From assembly GCA_029204225.1 (NCBI GenBank), contig CM055102.1, positions 193,501-257,500 on the forward strand: a DNA stretch of 64,000 nucleotides, written 5' to 3'. Source of the stretch: Diphasiastrum complanatum. Taxonomy: Eukaryota > Streptophyta > Lycopodiopsida > Lycopodiales > Lycopodiaceae. Shown piece by piece: positions 9,940 to 21,300 of this stretch (positions are counted from its first letter, which is position 1; each line of letters starts with the position of its first letter). A program made the position numbers and the translations under genes. The notes beneath the pieces are model-generated. The model was given only the letters and a program-made list of their open reading frames with translations. It was not told the origin of the DNA and ran no database searches.

Positions 9940-10606
9940 TGTGTCACATGTACTTTGAATCCCTTTGCCCAATGTATGGTAAATTGTAATTATTAAATTG
10001 TAAATGGCTAAGTCACCGGCCTGTGGAGACAATTGTAAATTGCAATGTAAATATTTGTTATAGTGACTAATGCGAGATGGCCAAGGGGGTACTGGGTCTC
10101 ATGAGAGTCTGCTGGACTGACCTCCTAAAAAGTAGGAAGGGTTGACCGGTCAACATGACACGTGTCATATGCTCACTGGGACACTTGGTCCAGTGCATGA
10201 GTGACACTTGTCAGACGGTCAATGGACGGGTCAACAGGACGTGTCACATGCTCATTGGGACACTTGGTCCAATGCATGAGTGACATGTGTCAGACTGTCC
10301 ACCTACTAGCTTGCCTATGTGTCAGGGTATTGCCAAGTGGCAAGTGTAGGTTGTACATGGAGTTTGCCATGTGTCGACGTTAGAATGTGTCAGGGTTAAG
10401 GGGTGCTTGAGGGGATATAGGGTGAGCCTTGTCAGGCATTCCTCATTATTATTATGGTATTCCTATGCAGCTATGGTTGGGAGGAGACTTGCAGTAGAGC
10501 TCTCATGTTTGCTTGTTGATCTATGTACATTTGCTTGAGATTAATAAAGTGACTAATTTGGTGCGTAATTCTGTGTATTTACTTAGGGTTTGTGAGCTTG
10601 TGTGCA
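9940..10606. repeat. Solo LTR (667 bp) inserted in LINE copy D ORF1
   Basis: It starts TG (9,940), ends CA (10,606) and is flanked by ACATCC at 9,934-9,939 and 10,607-10,612. ORF1 of copy D (NIRV ... / ... TQDVIAEAT) lies on either side. Inside is an imperfect tandem duplication of about 80 bp (about 10,149-10,216 and 10,229-10,295). Further along are a short 'ggatataggg' stretch and 'attaataaag' near 10,541, as expected for an LTR promoter and polyadenylation region reading left to right. No primer site or coding region is attached, so it is a solo LTR. Confidence 0.75.
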
Positions 10607-11373
10607 ACATCCTGTGTATGCAAACCCTGATGTTATGGGCCTTTTCTTCCCTTGACAGCTCTTCCGAAATGGTGGCTGAGATGACTGAGGAAATGGCGGC
10701 GCTAGGCTTGGTGCCTTTCTTCAATACGGCTGCCCATGAAAGGGTTTCTTCTTTATGCTGCTCAATCTTACTTTCTAGTTCCCGTATCATGGTGGTAGCC
10801 GATTCCGAGGTTGCAACTTGCTTAGTATTGATCACTTGTTCCAATGGGGCAACTTTGGACTGCAACAAGTTCTCTTCCTTGAGTAAAGGAGACCACCATT
10901 CCCTTCAGCTGTGAAAGTTCTTGTCTCAAAAGCTGGAAATCTGCTTTCATTTGGTCAGCTTCCCAGGAGGAAAATAGTTCGGTTGATTTGAAGGTGGTGT
11001 ATGGGTTGAGTCATGTAGATGGGGGAGCTTTGGATTCTTGGGAGCTAGGAATAGGAAGGAGGCCGGTAGGAATGGCCAAATCGATCGGACTGGAGTTCAA
11101 TGAAGACAAGGAAGAGGCAGAAGAAGAAGAAGATGAGAGAGAGAGGAAGGAGGAGCAGAAGAGAGAGAAGAAGAGGAAGAAGAGGCAGGGGGTGCCACAT
11201 CAGCAAGCAGCGCTGCCCTATTAGAGATGGGAAGCAGCGAGGGGGAGGGTGGAGCTGTAGCGAGGGGGGTGAGCCAGCAGTGAGGGGGGGTGAGGTGGCA
11301 GCGAGGGAAGGGGATGAGGTGGTAGCGAGGGGAGGGAGTGCGGCAGGGGAGTGAGAGGTCCGGCGAGGAGCTG

Positions 11374-11374
<1 letters not shown>
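10607..11374 (-). pseudogene. LINE copy D: 5' UTR and N-terminal part of ORF1
   Basis: The minus strand from about 11,080 downward reads a coiled-coil ORF1 (DFQLLRQELSQLKG, then EQVINTKQVATSES, WAAVLKKGT and EEKAHNIRV) matching copy B in order. Frame breaks occur near 10,870. Upstream (11,080-11,374) is a CT/CC-rich leader with loosely repeated 'ctcgctaccacct' words. The leader abuts the CT tail of LINE copy C, the same head-to-tail arrangement as copies A and B on the other strand. Confidence 0.75.
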
Positions 11375-11444
<70 letters not shown>

Positions 11445-12828
11445 AGAATTAGAATTAGAATTATTATTAACGTCTTTTGGTGCCCAGGGGCACATAAGAC
11501 AAAAGAGAGTACAAAATGTGAGAAGCATTGTCCGCATAAGGACTTATTTACCAATGAAAAGACAGTAAAACTAAAACTAAAATATCGATCTCTCTGTCTC
11601 TAAGAGAAAAAGTATCCAAGCTTGACCACCAGCTGGTGAGGGTACAAAGCAAGAGCTTAACCACCTGCTCCGCGGAGGAAACTAGCTACGAGCAAGCCGA
11701 AAGTAATGAGTGATGGTAGTAGTGGGTCGTGATGTAGGCTGGTGGGAGGCGTATGAAGATCTAGTAGCACTGGATCGAGCCGAAAGTCTCTGTGTCTTCG
11801 ATCTTCGGACGGGGACGTCAAAATCCGCAACCGAAATATCCACTCTGTCTCGCTTCTGGAAGAACTGAGTAATGTGAGCCTGACTGGAATCCATATCTGA
11901 GAGCGTAGGTAGAAGTGAAGCTCGTAAAATATACATCTCTCTCAAAAGAAGACCCACACATCTAGCGTCTGGATACTCGAGGAAGGAGCTCAACGTGAGG
12001 GGAATATCTCGGTATAAACAATGGTATCGTCCTCTAATCTCATAGTATACTGGGCAGCGAAAGATGAAATGAAACTCATCTTCCACCTCCTGAAGAGAAC
12101 AGAGCTGACATATCCGCTGCAATCTGGGAGTGTCTGTGTATCTACCTGTCTCGATAGCAAGCTGATGAGAAGAGACTCGAAGCTGTCCTATACGATATCT
12201 CAGACCAAAAGATAGCGTCTGTGTAAGATAAACTGGAAGAATAGGCAAGCCCGAAACGTCCAGCCGTAAAAGATGTGTGCCATAATAATGTAGCTTGACC
12301 CTATCTGGATCAGGATGTGACCATATAGTGCGTATGTAGCTCCGGTAGATCTGCTGTCTGATATAAGCATGGGTTCCATTCGGAAGATCAAGTGCGGATA
12401 AACCCCAATGGTTTAGCCCGGATTATCCTACTGAGCATGAGAATCTGGATACGAGTAAGATCTCTCCATGTATCGCGTGATAAATCAGGGCACCAAGTCT
12501 CAGCCGAATATAGCACAACTGGGGAGACAGTAGCAGAAAATAGTAGGCATCTGGTAGCAGGATCCTGCACATAATAAGTAGAGCAAAATCTCTCCATATG
12601 CACAAGAGCGGTATGCCCCTTGCGGAGCCTGGAGGTGGCTGCTGGTCGAAAAGTGAGTAGCGGACCAGAGAAAAGAACTCCCAGATAGGTGTAGGAGGTC
12701 ACGATCTCAATCGGTAGCCCGTCATAATAGAAAATCACATCTCTCATATGCTGTCTGTTGGTGTTAAACACCATAATCTTAGTCTTCTTAAGGTTAACCG
12801 TCAATCCCCAACGCTGGCAAAAAGTACG
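11375..12828 (-). pseudogene. LINE copy C: 3' third of ORF2, 3' UTR and tail
   Basis: The minus strand reads ASRTFCQRWGLTVNLKKTK from 12,828, SYTYLGVLFSGP, and a zinc knuckle CQLCSLQEVEDEFHFIFRC at about 12,090. It then reads YEIRGRYHCLY and ends at the stop at 11,682. About 80 codons between IIRAKP and LPNGTHAYIR (near 12,395) are missing relative to copies A and E. The motif QAHITQFF is at plus 11,859-11,882. The 3' UTR ends in the hairpin GTGCCC-AG-GGGCAC (plus 11,480-11,493). The tail is about four AATTCT-type units (11,441-11,464) and then (CT)n (plus-strand GA, 11,375-11,440). Confidence 0.85.
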
Positions 12829-15800
12829 GCTGGCTGGGTTTGGCTTGCTATCGCAGACAACAGCCGCAGGCTGCAAGAGCAGTTCCACAAAAGGATAAAT
12901 ATCTTCTTTGCTGTGTGGAGGAGAATTAAAGCATATCTTAATGTTTTGATTACATCACCTTTGTACTTTTTTAAAAGTACTTCTTGCCTTTCTCTGTGAT
13001 GTGATATCAAAGCAAGATAAACCTTGTAAGCATAAACTCTGTAAACGAACTGTTTTTAAACTTTGTTGAAAAGCTTATAACTTGGTGTTTCCTGTTTGTA
13101 CTTTTCAAGTACATTACTAATCTTTTAACAACAATTTACACTAAGTTTGATTTAAAAGTTTCCTTTAGCGCCATGGATCCTACTATGCCCTCGGGTGAAG
13201 GACCGTCTTCACCACCTCCTCCTCCTGATGTAGATACTAATCAGCTTGTTCAAGCTTTGAACTTGTTGCAAAACCAAATCTTGGAAATGCAAGCCAAGCA
13301 TGCCGCGGCCGAGCAAGAATGGCGTTCCTCGACGCACTTGCGATCCGCTGGTGTTTATCCAATGTTCAATCCGGAATTCTTTTCGGGCGAAAAGAAGGAC
13401 CGGCTTCCCGATGTGGTGTTGTCATGGCTCGATCGGTGGAATAGTCATTTTTCCATGCACGATGCGCCTGATAGTACAAAGATCGCTTCTGATCTCATGT
13501 TTTACGCGCTCAGGCGTTCACATGGTGGCAGGATCTGAAGGAGAGGGCTGGTGCCCCTTCTACATGGGATGCCTTTCAAGAAGCCTTAAAACGGCTTTTC
13601 TTCCGGTGTTGGATGATTTTGAGCATTGGCGGCGTTTCGCCACCGTGCAGATGGGTACTAGCTCGTTAGATGCCTATATCCAAGAATTCCAGGAAATTTT
13701 GCCCCGATTCGCTTCACGAATCGATCCTATCCTATTAAAGTTACATTTATTTTGGGGCTTTCGAATGAATTTCAGCTAGAAGTGTGGCGTAATCAACCGC
13801 AGACTATCGAGGATGCAGTTCGCTTTGCAAAACTCTTCGATGATGCCCATTTTGCCTCTCGCAAGGAGCAAAGTATGCCCAAGGCTGAACAAAAAGAAAA
13901 GACATTTTTCAAGAAGCGGGGCAGAGACAGACGGACACCGGTTGCCAAGGCGGGAAAAAGCGTGTCAAATTGGATTGTGCAGACTACGACAAGGCGAGAA
14001 CTGGCGGCTTGTGCTTCTCATGTATGGAGAAGGGGCATCTTTCAAAAGATTGCCCGAAGAAAAAGCAAAAGAAATCTGGCGGGCAACCTCAATCTTTTAA
14101 GGCACCATGTAATGCTACTATTTCTTTTGTTGATTTATCCTTTAAAGATGGCACTAGTTGCGAGAATTGCTGCTTTAATACAGCTGTTTTTGGGCCCCAC
14201 GATCTCATTCGTATGAATGGAATTGTAGGACGCCAAGCTGTGAGTGTTCTTTTTGATGATGGTTCCACACATAACTTCATAAATGCTAAACTGGTGCAGA
14301 AGCTCAAGGCGGCTACCGCGCCAAGTAATCACTTGTATGTATTTCCTTTTTGCATAAGGGCTCGTTGGTTGAGCTAAAAGGCGATGTAAATAGGCCTTTT
14401 GATCCTATGGCTTCTGCTCTAGAAGTTGTTGAATATTTGAAAGATTCTGATAATAAAGTTTATCTTTGTTTTTTGGAAGATGAAATTTATGTGGATGACC
14501 ATGCAGTCCAGAGTCTAAATATTGACTTATCGCAATTGCCTTTGAATGTGCCCGTAAATAATCCCTTAAGTGTTAATTCACCGGAAGGAATAATATTTAA
14601 CAAACTTAGGCAAGAGTATAGCGATGTTTTTCCTGATAAACTCCCTGATGGCCTACCTCCCCAAAGGAGTGTTGACCATCAAATAGAGTTGCTTCCTGGA
14701 AGCCAACTTGTATATCTTTTTCCATACAGGGTTAGCATCAAGGAAGAGGATGAAATTTCTAAGCAGTTACAAGAACTCCTTAGGATGGGCCATATTCGGC
14801 CTGGTAAGTCCCCTTGGGGAAATCCTTTTAGTTAGTAAAAAGGATGGTGGCACCCGTTTGTGTGGCGACTTTAAAAAGTTAAATGATTTAACCATCAAGA
14901 ACAAATATCCCTTACCTAGGATGGATGATCTTATGAATCGTCTGAATGGAGCTAAGTATTTCTCCAAGATTGATCTTAGATCAGGTTACCATCAGATAAG
15001 GATTAGGAACGAATATGTTCTTAAGACTGGATTTCGATCCAGGTATGGCCATTATGAGTTTTTAGTGTTACCTTTTGGACTCACGAATGCGCCTGAACGA
15101 TATTCTTCATCCATATCTGGGAAAGTTTGTGCTGTTGTATTTGGACGACATATTAATTTATAGTCCGACCCTTGAGGAGCATGAAGAGCATCTTCGTATT
15201 GTCTTGGATCTTCTAAGGCAAGAAAAGCTCTATGCTAAGGAGCCGAAATGTGAGTTCTTCCAGACTAAACTCATATACCTGGGCCATGTCATATCGGATA
15301 AAGGTCTTGAAATCGAGTATGACAAAGTCTGTAAGGTACAAGAATGGCCGAGACCTCTGACAATTCGTGATGTGAAATCCTTTTTGGGCTTCATAGGATT
15401 TTTTCACAGGTTCATTTTGGACTATGCCTTAATAGCATTGCCCTTGACAAACGTTCTTAAGGGGGTGAAGAAAAAATGTAGTCGCAGAAAAAGTCCATTG
15501 ATAACATGGACTAATGAAATGAATGAGAGTTTTGAGACTCTCAAGCACTGTGTTTCTACGGCTCCATCCAATTTTACACATTGTCAATCCTAACCGACCT
15601 TTTGTGGTTGATACGGTTGCTAGCGACTTTGTTGTAGGAGCAGTTCTTTATCAAGATGGTAGATCAGTTGCTTTTGTAAGCAAGAAGCTGGATCCTGCTC
15701 AGACTAGGTATTCTACCTATGAGAAGGAGCTTTTTGCAGTCATTCACGCGTTAAAAATCTGGAGGCATTATCTTTATGGTGCCAGATTTACGGTGATGAT

Positions 15801-15985
15801 TGATCACCAATCTCTTAAGTATATTTGTCATGCCAAGGACCTTCGTGGTCGTAAGGCTAGATGGTCGGAACTCATTCAGGAGTTTGTGTTCGACATTAAG
15901 TATCGTAAAGGTACGTCGAACTGTGTTGTCGATGCCTTGAGTCGGATTGGAGAAATTATATGCTTTGCTGAGATCCAATCGTGAG
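12829..15985 (+). pseudogene. Ty3/Gypsy retrotransposon, gag to RNase H, frameshifted, integrase missing
   Basis: A probable partial LTR and leader occupy 12,829-13,172, with a primer-site-like TGATATCAAAGC near 13,003. Gag starts at 13,173 and changes frame near 13,540. A zinc knuckle CFSCMEKGHLSKDC is at about 14,005. A protease-like LFDDGSTHNFI is at about 14,250. The reverse transcriptase reads [35 protein letters not shown] and, after a frame shift, [11 protein letters not shown] (about 15,130). RNase H follows (FVVDTVASDFVVGAVLYQDG at about 15,600, then IDHQSLKYI). The reading ends at 15,985 after VVDALSRIGEI, and the integrase is absent. A related gag fragment lies at 23.1-23.4 kb. Confidence 0.88.
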
Positions 15986-16740
15986 CCTGAAATTTGTACA
16001 ACCGCCCTGCAAGTATGCTCTCAGCTACTACTTCATTATCCTTCCTGTTGATGAGACACCGCTCTTCATCAAACTGCACCACCATGTGTTGCTTAGCAAT
16101 AGCTGATACTAAGAGTAAATTTTTCTTGATTCCTAGTACATAAAGCACGTCCTTTATGTCACAAATCTTGAAGGTAGTTGAACTTGTACTTTTCCAACTC
16201 CTTTTATATCATATGTGTAGTTGTCTCCCAACTTCACATTTGACCCGTCATCTAATTTTTGAAATTAGATAGCCACTCTCGCCTAGGTGTCATATGCTTC
16301 GAAGCTCCTGAATCAATAAACCAATAGTCTTCTTCCTTCAAGAAGCCACTACCAGAAGATGTCGATGCTGAAAACAACTCATAGTCTTCAAGATCCAAAG
16401 CACTTAATTTTGCATTAGATGTTTCTTCTTCTTCAGCAAAATTCCCGTCCTACTTTTTCTTGAACTTATTGTGCCAGCAGCACTCCTTTGCATAATCTCC
16501 TGATTTTCTGCAAATAAAGCAGTTTCCTTTTCGAACCACTTTCTTTCCATCTTCTGATCGATTTGATTGATTCTCCTCCGTATCATGCTGCTTCTTCTTC
16601 TTCTTTCCTTTGCCACCCTTCTTGGAACTTTGCTCTTGCTTCTTTGCCAGAAATGCCTGTTCCTTGAAATCGTCCATGTTGACAATATTTTGTCGTCTCA
16701 TTTCTTCATGTAGTAAGATGGCATTTAGCTCATCGAAAGA
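15986..16740 (-). pseudogene. Copia gag-protease fragment
   Basis: The minus strand reads a lysine-rich gag end with a degenerate zinc knuckle CFICRKSGDYAKEC (about 16,480-16,525; the histidine is replaced by aspartate). Further on come degraded protease-linker segments, including LYVLGIKKNLLLVSAIAKQ (about 16,085-16,145). There are several frame breaks and no LTR. The fragment is wedged between the Gypsy element and LINE copy E. Confidence 0.75.
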
Positions 16741-17686
16741 ACTTATTCTATATATTCAGCGTATTATGACGTTACCCACAGATGAGCAGAGATACACACA
16801 GACGGCACTTGCCTCTTCGCGAGACCTTTATGATCAGGGGCATCGACTATCATGGTTCTCTCAGGCCTCCCGGATACTGGATAAACTTGGGATTTCTATC
16901 ATAGACCTTCCATCGGGCACCCATGAGTATATCAGACGCTTTCTCTATAGAGCATACATGAGCTGGACATGGCAGGGACAGCTCGGGGTCAAACCCAACT
17001 ATTACAGGACACACTTTCTGGAGCTAGACACAGTTGGATTTCCAGTTTTGCCACACTATCTCACCTCAGGACTATCTCATGGGCTCCGATTTATTCTGGG
17101 CCAGTTCCGAGTGTCCTCACACCGGTTGGCGATTGAGACTGGACGCTTCCAGAATACCCCAAGTGAGGAGCGGTTTTGTCAGTTATGTTCATTATCTATG
17201 GTTGAGACAGAGGAGCATTTCCTTTTCACATGTCCAGTTTACTATGAGATCAGAGGGCGATATCATTGCCTTTTTCGTCAGACACCAGTTACATTACGGT
17301 CCCTCATCTCATATGAGGACCCTAGATGTGTGGCACTTATGATACGTGAGATGTCCCTCCTGCGTCAGGACCTATGTCAGACAGCTCAGCACACTTATCC
17401 AGACACACAGTCTCAGATTACATCCTTCTTCTCTTGTCGGAGATCACGTCCTGATGCAGACATGACTGACAGCGATTGCGACAACATTCCCAGACCTAGG
17501 ATGCAGAGACGACGCATCACCCAGCCTCAGGCGGTCACGAGAGTTACACGCCCTACTAGACCTCTTACACAGAGACACACTATGCATGCTCCTGTTCACA
17601 GGCGACGTCAGCGGGCTCCTGCACTTCCTCATGCTACAGCTCTCATTACATCCTTCTACAGCGCCAGTACAGACCTGGCATCTTGA
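16741..17686 (+). pseudogene. LINE copy E, C-terminal part of ORF2
   Basis: The open frame begins LYIQRIMTLPTDEQ and runs about 310 codons to the stop at 17,684-17,686 without a break. It is therefore the best-preserved LINE C-terminus in the window. It has the zinc knuckle CQLCSLSMVETEEHFLFTC (about 17,178-17,234) and YEIRGRYHCLF. The motif QSQITSFF (17,408-17,431) is followed by basic residues. A basic, threonine-rich tail ends in ALITSFYSASTDLAS. The 5' part is missing, replaced by Copia sequence. Confidence 0.88.
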
Positions 17687-17896
17687 CATGGTCACATTTG
17701 ACTACCATGCACAGAGATTATCATTTATGTCGTTATCTTAACTTGTACTAGATGTTTCCTTTTTTTCTTTATTACCGTTTTTGGAGGCGTTTATACGCTC
17801 CATGGTTACCACATACTTGACATGTATTTCCTTAGTCTTATATGCCTTTTGGCATGGAAAAGACATTAATAAAGCTTTCTTTCTTCTTCTTCTTCT

Positions 17897-17967
<71 letters not shown>
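17687..17967 (+). repeat. LINE copy E 3' UTR, terminal hairpin and TTC/CT tail
   Basis: The hairpin ATGCC-TTTT-GGCAT lies at 17,842-17,855, followed by AAAAGACATTAATAAAG. The tail is (TTC)n from about 17,880 to 17,902 and then (CT)n to 17,967. It is followed by a CA-rich stretch (17,968-17,995). Confidence 0.85.
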
Positions 17968-17969
<2 letters not shown>

Positions 17970-18327
17970 GCACACACACATGCACGCACGTGCAATCCTA
18001 AATGTTACACTTTCTCAAGTCAACGGTTTATGACAACTAACAAGTCTAAACTGAAAACAAGAAGTTAAATTTGTCAATTTGTTGATGCCTATCAAGCCTC
18101 AAGGTAATCGTCCCGTTTGAGCTATGTAAACATGAACGTCATATGTTTTCCAGTTCATTGATGCCAGAGGTATAGTAGTCTATATGACTGCTCTTGACTG
18201 ATCATTCTCCCCATAAAATAAGTACCAATGATGATATCCGGTTTCTACAGTTCGCTTGATATAAGCCCTATCAATCTAAAGATGGCAACCAACACCGATA
18301 GAAACTTAAATGAATACATCAATTTAC
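17968..18327. other. No gene seen
   Basis: After a short CA-rich stretch this 360-bp A/T-rich segment has no recognisable coding or repeat signature. In the cpSRP54 gene it is the start of the intron after exon 9. The next expected exon (SGKPIKLVG region) was looked for on the minus strand here and was not found. Confidence 0.6.
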
Positions 18328-21300
18328 CTCTTTGATGCTAAGTGCAGCTCCACCACGGGAATCACCATCCAACTTAGTAAGAATAGCCCCTGTTAATCCA
18401 ACCTCTAAATTGAAAGCTGCAACCAACGCTGTACCATGGAGAAGGCTTGAGTTTCAAGCAAGAAGCTTCAAACCAATATTTAACTACAAAGAGAGTGACA
18501 AGCTCTATAAAGCAAGAAAGTTAGTCACAATAAACAGCTATCCATTTTACCACTACACATTAATAAGAAACCAAACACCTGAGTAATAGTTTATAGACAT
18601 AACAAGAATCTGAATAGCAAGGTTAAGATTGTAGACATTTTGGCGTACAAGAGATTTTGAAGGATATAAACTGCAATGTTTGTGTAGATTTTAAACATCA
18701 AAATTGACTTATTAAGACTAAACAAGAAACAAAATGTGCTCAAGATTATCTGCATTATATAACACAGCACTGTCATTTAAGACCAAACATGATGTAGGTG
18801 CCATGAGCAGCAAGAGTCTTTTCTATAAAAGCCAAATGTACATGAGAATGATATACGCATACGAAAGCAACTATAGCATTGACAAATGTAGACTATGAAA
18901 GTACAAAATACTCAACTAACCGTCAGTTTGAACATAACATGGATAATGTACACCTTCTATGTCTACTGCATTAGTATGATATGCTTTCAAGTTTCCAGTA
19001 CACTCAAGTTCAAGGTCCTTCCAGACTTGCCACCACAAATAATCTTTTGCCAATTCAAGCAGCTTAAAAAACACTTTTTTAACTCCTTTCAAGTCAAACT
19101 CAAAATCTCATATCGTCTACCCAACAATTGAACTATATAGAGTGCTAACTAGGTGCAACTTCATGAGCATAAACTTCTTGTCTTCTTGCAGAATATATTC
19201 TATGATGCTTATAAAAGGCACTAAAAACCTGCATAAGTGCGAACATGAAAGGTTTAAAAATTTACTTTGACAACGAGCCTATACCAAGTAAAAGATCCTT
19301 TTTGAAATTTCAAAACTTAGTCTGATAGTAATGAAAAATGACCTGCTGCCTCTTGACCTGTCATTGCATCCACCACCAAAAAGATCTCTGTTGGATTTAG
19401 GACCTGTTTCATTTGCTTCAACTCGTTCATCATTCCCTTATCAACCTGCAAAATGTCATTTATGAAAGAGATAAAAATTATAAGTGATTTCACCAACTCC
19501 TGTGGGAGTGAAAGAGGAATGAACCCACCGACATCTCTGACAGGGAAATGCTATGAGCAAGAGACGGGCAATATAGGGTGCTTTGACAGATTCAACGAGA
19601 AAACCACGACATCTCCAAATTGCATTAGCTTCTGCAGACATTTTAAGGGGTGGCATCTTTCAAGGCTTCTGCTTGAACATTGTCAGTTTAACTAGTTACA
19701 GTAGTTTATTAGTCAACAATGGCATCTAAGAACCGAAAACACTGCTAATAAGTTTCACCAAAGTGTGACGGTTGCAATTTTTAAAGGACAAGTCTCCAAA
19801 AATTTGCAAGTTCAAACCTGTAGCCGTCCAGCTGTGTCCACAATAACAACATCAACACCCTTCTTCTTTGCTTCAGAAAGACCCTTTCGTGCTATTTCGA
19901 CAGGGCTCAATTGATTGCCTGCCTCAAAGACTGGAACCTCCATCTGGGTAAGAAAATGCTCTATGTGTTAAAACGTGAAGAGTTAAAGGGCAAGCAAAAC
20001 TGGTACTCAGAAGTTGTTCAAAGGATCTCATAGTTTGTATAGATTGGTAAAGTTACGAAATTAATTATCCACAGCAGCGGTTGATGTGATTAGAAACCTA
20101 GGTTTTGAGATCTTCAGAAAGCCAATTTAGTCTTCTTACACAATAAGCATAAGACCAAGTCAGACATTCTACTGAAACATGATATAGAAGATAGCGACCA
20201 GAGAAAATGAGCTGGATTTGTTGGTCATTGTCCACAGACTTGGACAAGAGTGCAATACCTGCTTTCCCAAAGTAACGAGTTGTTCGATAGCAGCAGGCCT
20301 ATACACATCAGTGGCCAGCATGATACAACTCTTATCCTGCAGTCATGACTTGAAACATTAATTTCAGAGGAAACTAGTTTCTTTCGTAACAAAGTTCTCC
20401 ACTTGGAGATTTCGCTAAGCCTAGCAAAAGTTGAGGATGTGAGTCAACCTGTTTGCGGATCACAGCCGAGATTGCGCTAACAATGTTTGCTAGATGATTC
20501 ATTTGACTCGGATTAGCCAAAAAGGCAATTTATTTAGGGCAACAGAATACTTTTAGAAGTTCTCTTTAGATTCTGAATATTTCTGAAATAATCTCTTCTT
20601 CCTGCTTACAATCAGACATATGAGAGGTCTGCACATCAATTCAGTGAAGATTCTAATAGAACCAGAGTTTTAAATTAGACAAAAAAGGAGAGAGAACTCC
20701 AAAACAGCATTTCCAATCTCTTTTTGGCCCAAAAACCACAATTCAAATTGGCCTGTTCGAATTGGAACTGCAATCCAATTTCAGTCACATTGCTCAGTTC
20801 GAGGAAGCAGTCCACTAACGATATTTATTCTCATCAGCTCCAACTTGGCTCAAATAACTTAATCCATTGTTCGTAAGCTTCTTGAATTTAACATGGCCCA
20901 GGAACAAAATTGTCCAAATTCACTAAGAGAAGTAATACTGTTAACATGAATATTCAGAGGAACATAGGAAGACATCCTCCTAGCCAAGGTACCATGAGAT
21001 AAAATTGACATAAAAAAAGATGATATCGAATGAGTCTTGTCTCAGAAACGAGTGAGCAATCATTCAAACAGTACATGAGGTATATCCAGAAGTTCAACCT
21101 GTAGCTGATCCAACAGATAGTTACCAGATGTTGCATGTACAAAAATGGGGAGAGACTTTACACACTATCTTATGTTCAGAAAAATGAACTGACCTTTTTT
21201 TTGAGGAAAAGAGCCAACTTGCCACATGCAGTTGTCTTTCCAACACCTTGTAATCCTGCCATAAGAATGACCGTTGGAGGCACTTTTGCAAACTCAATGC

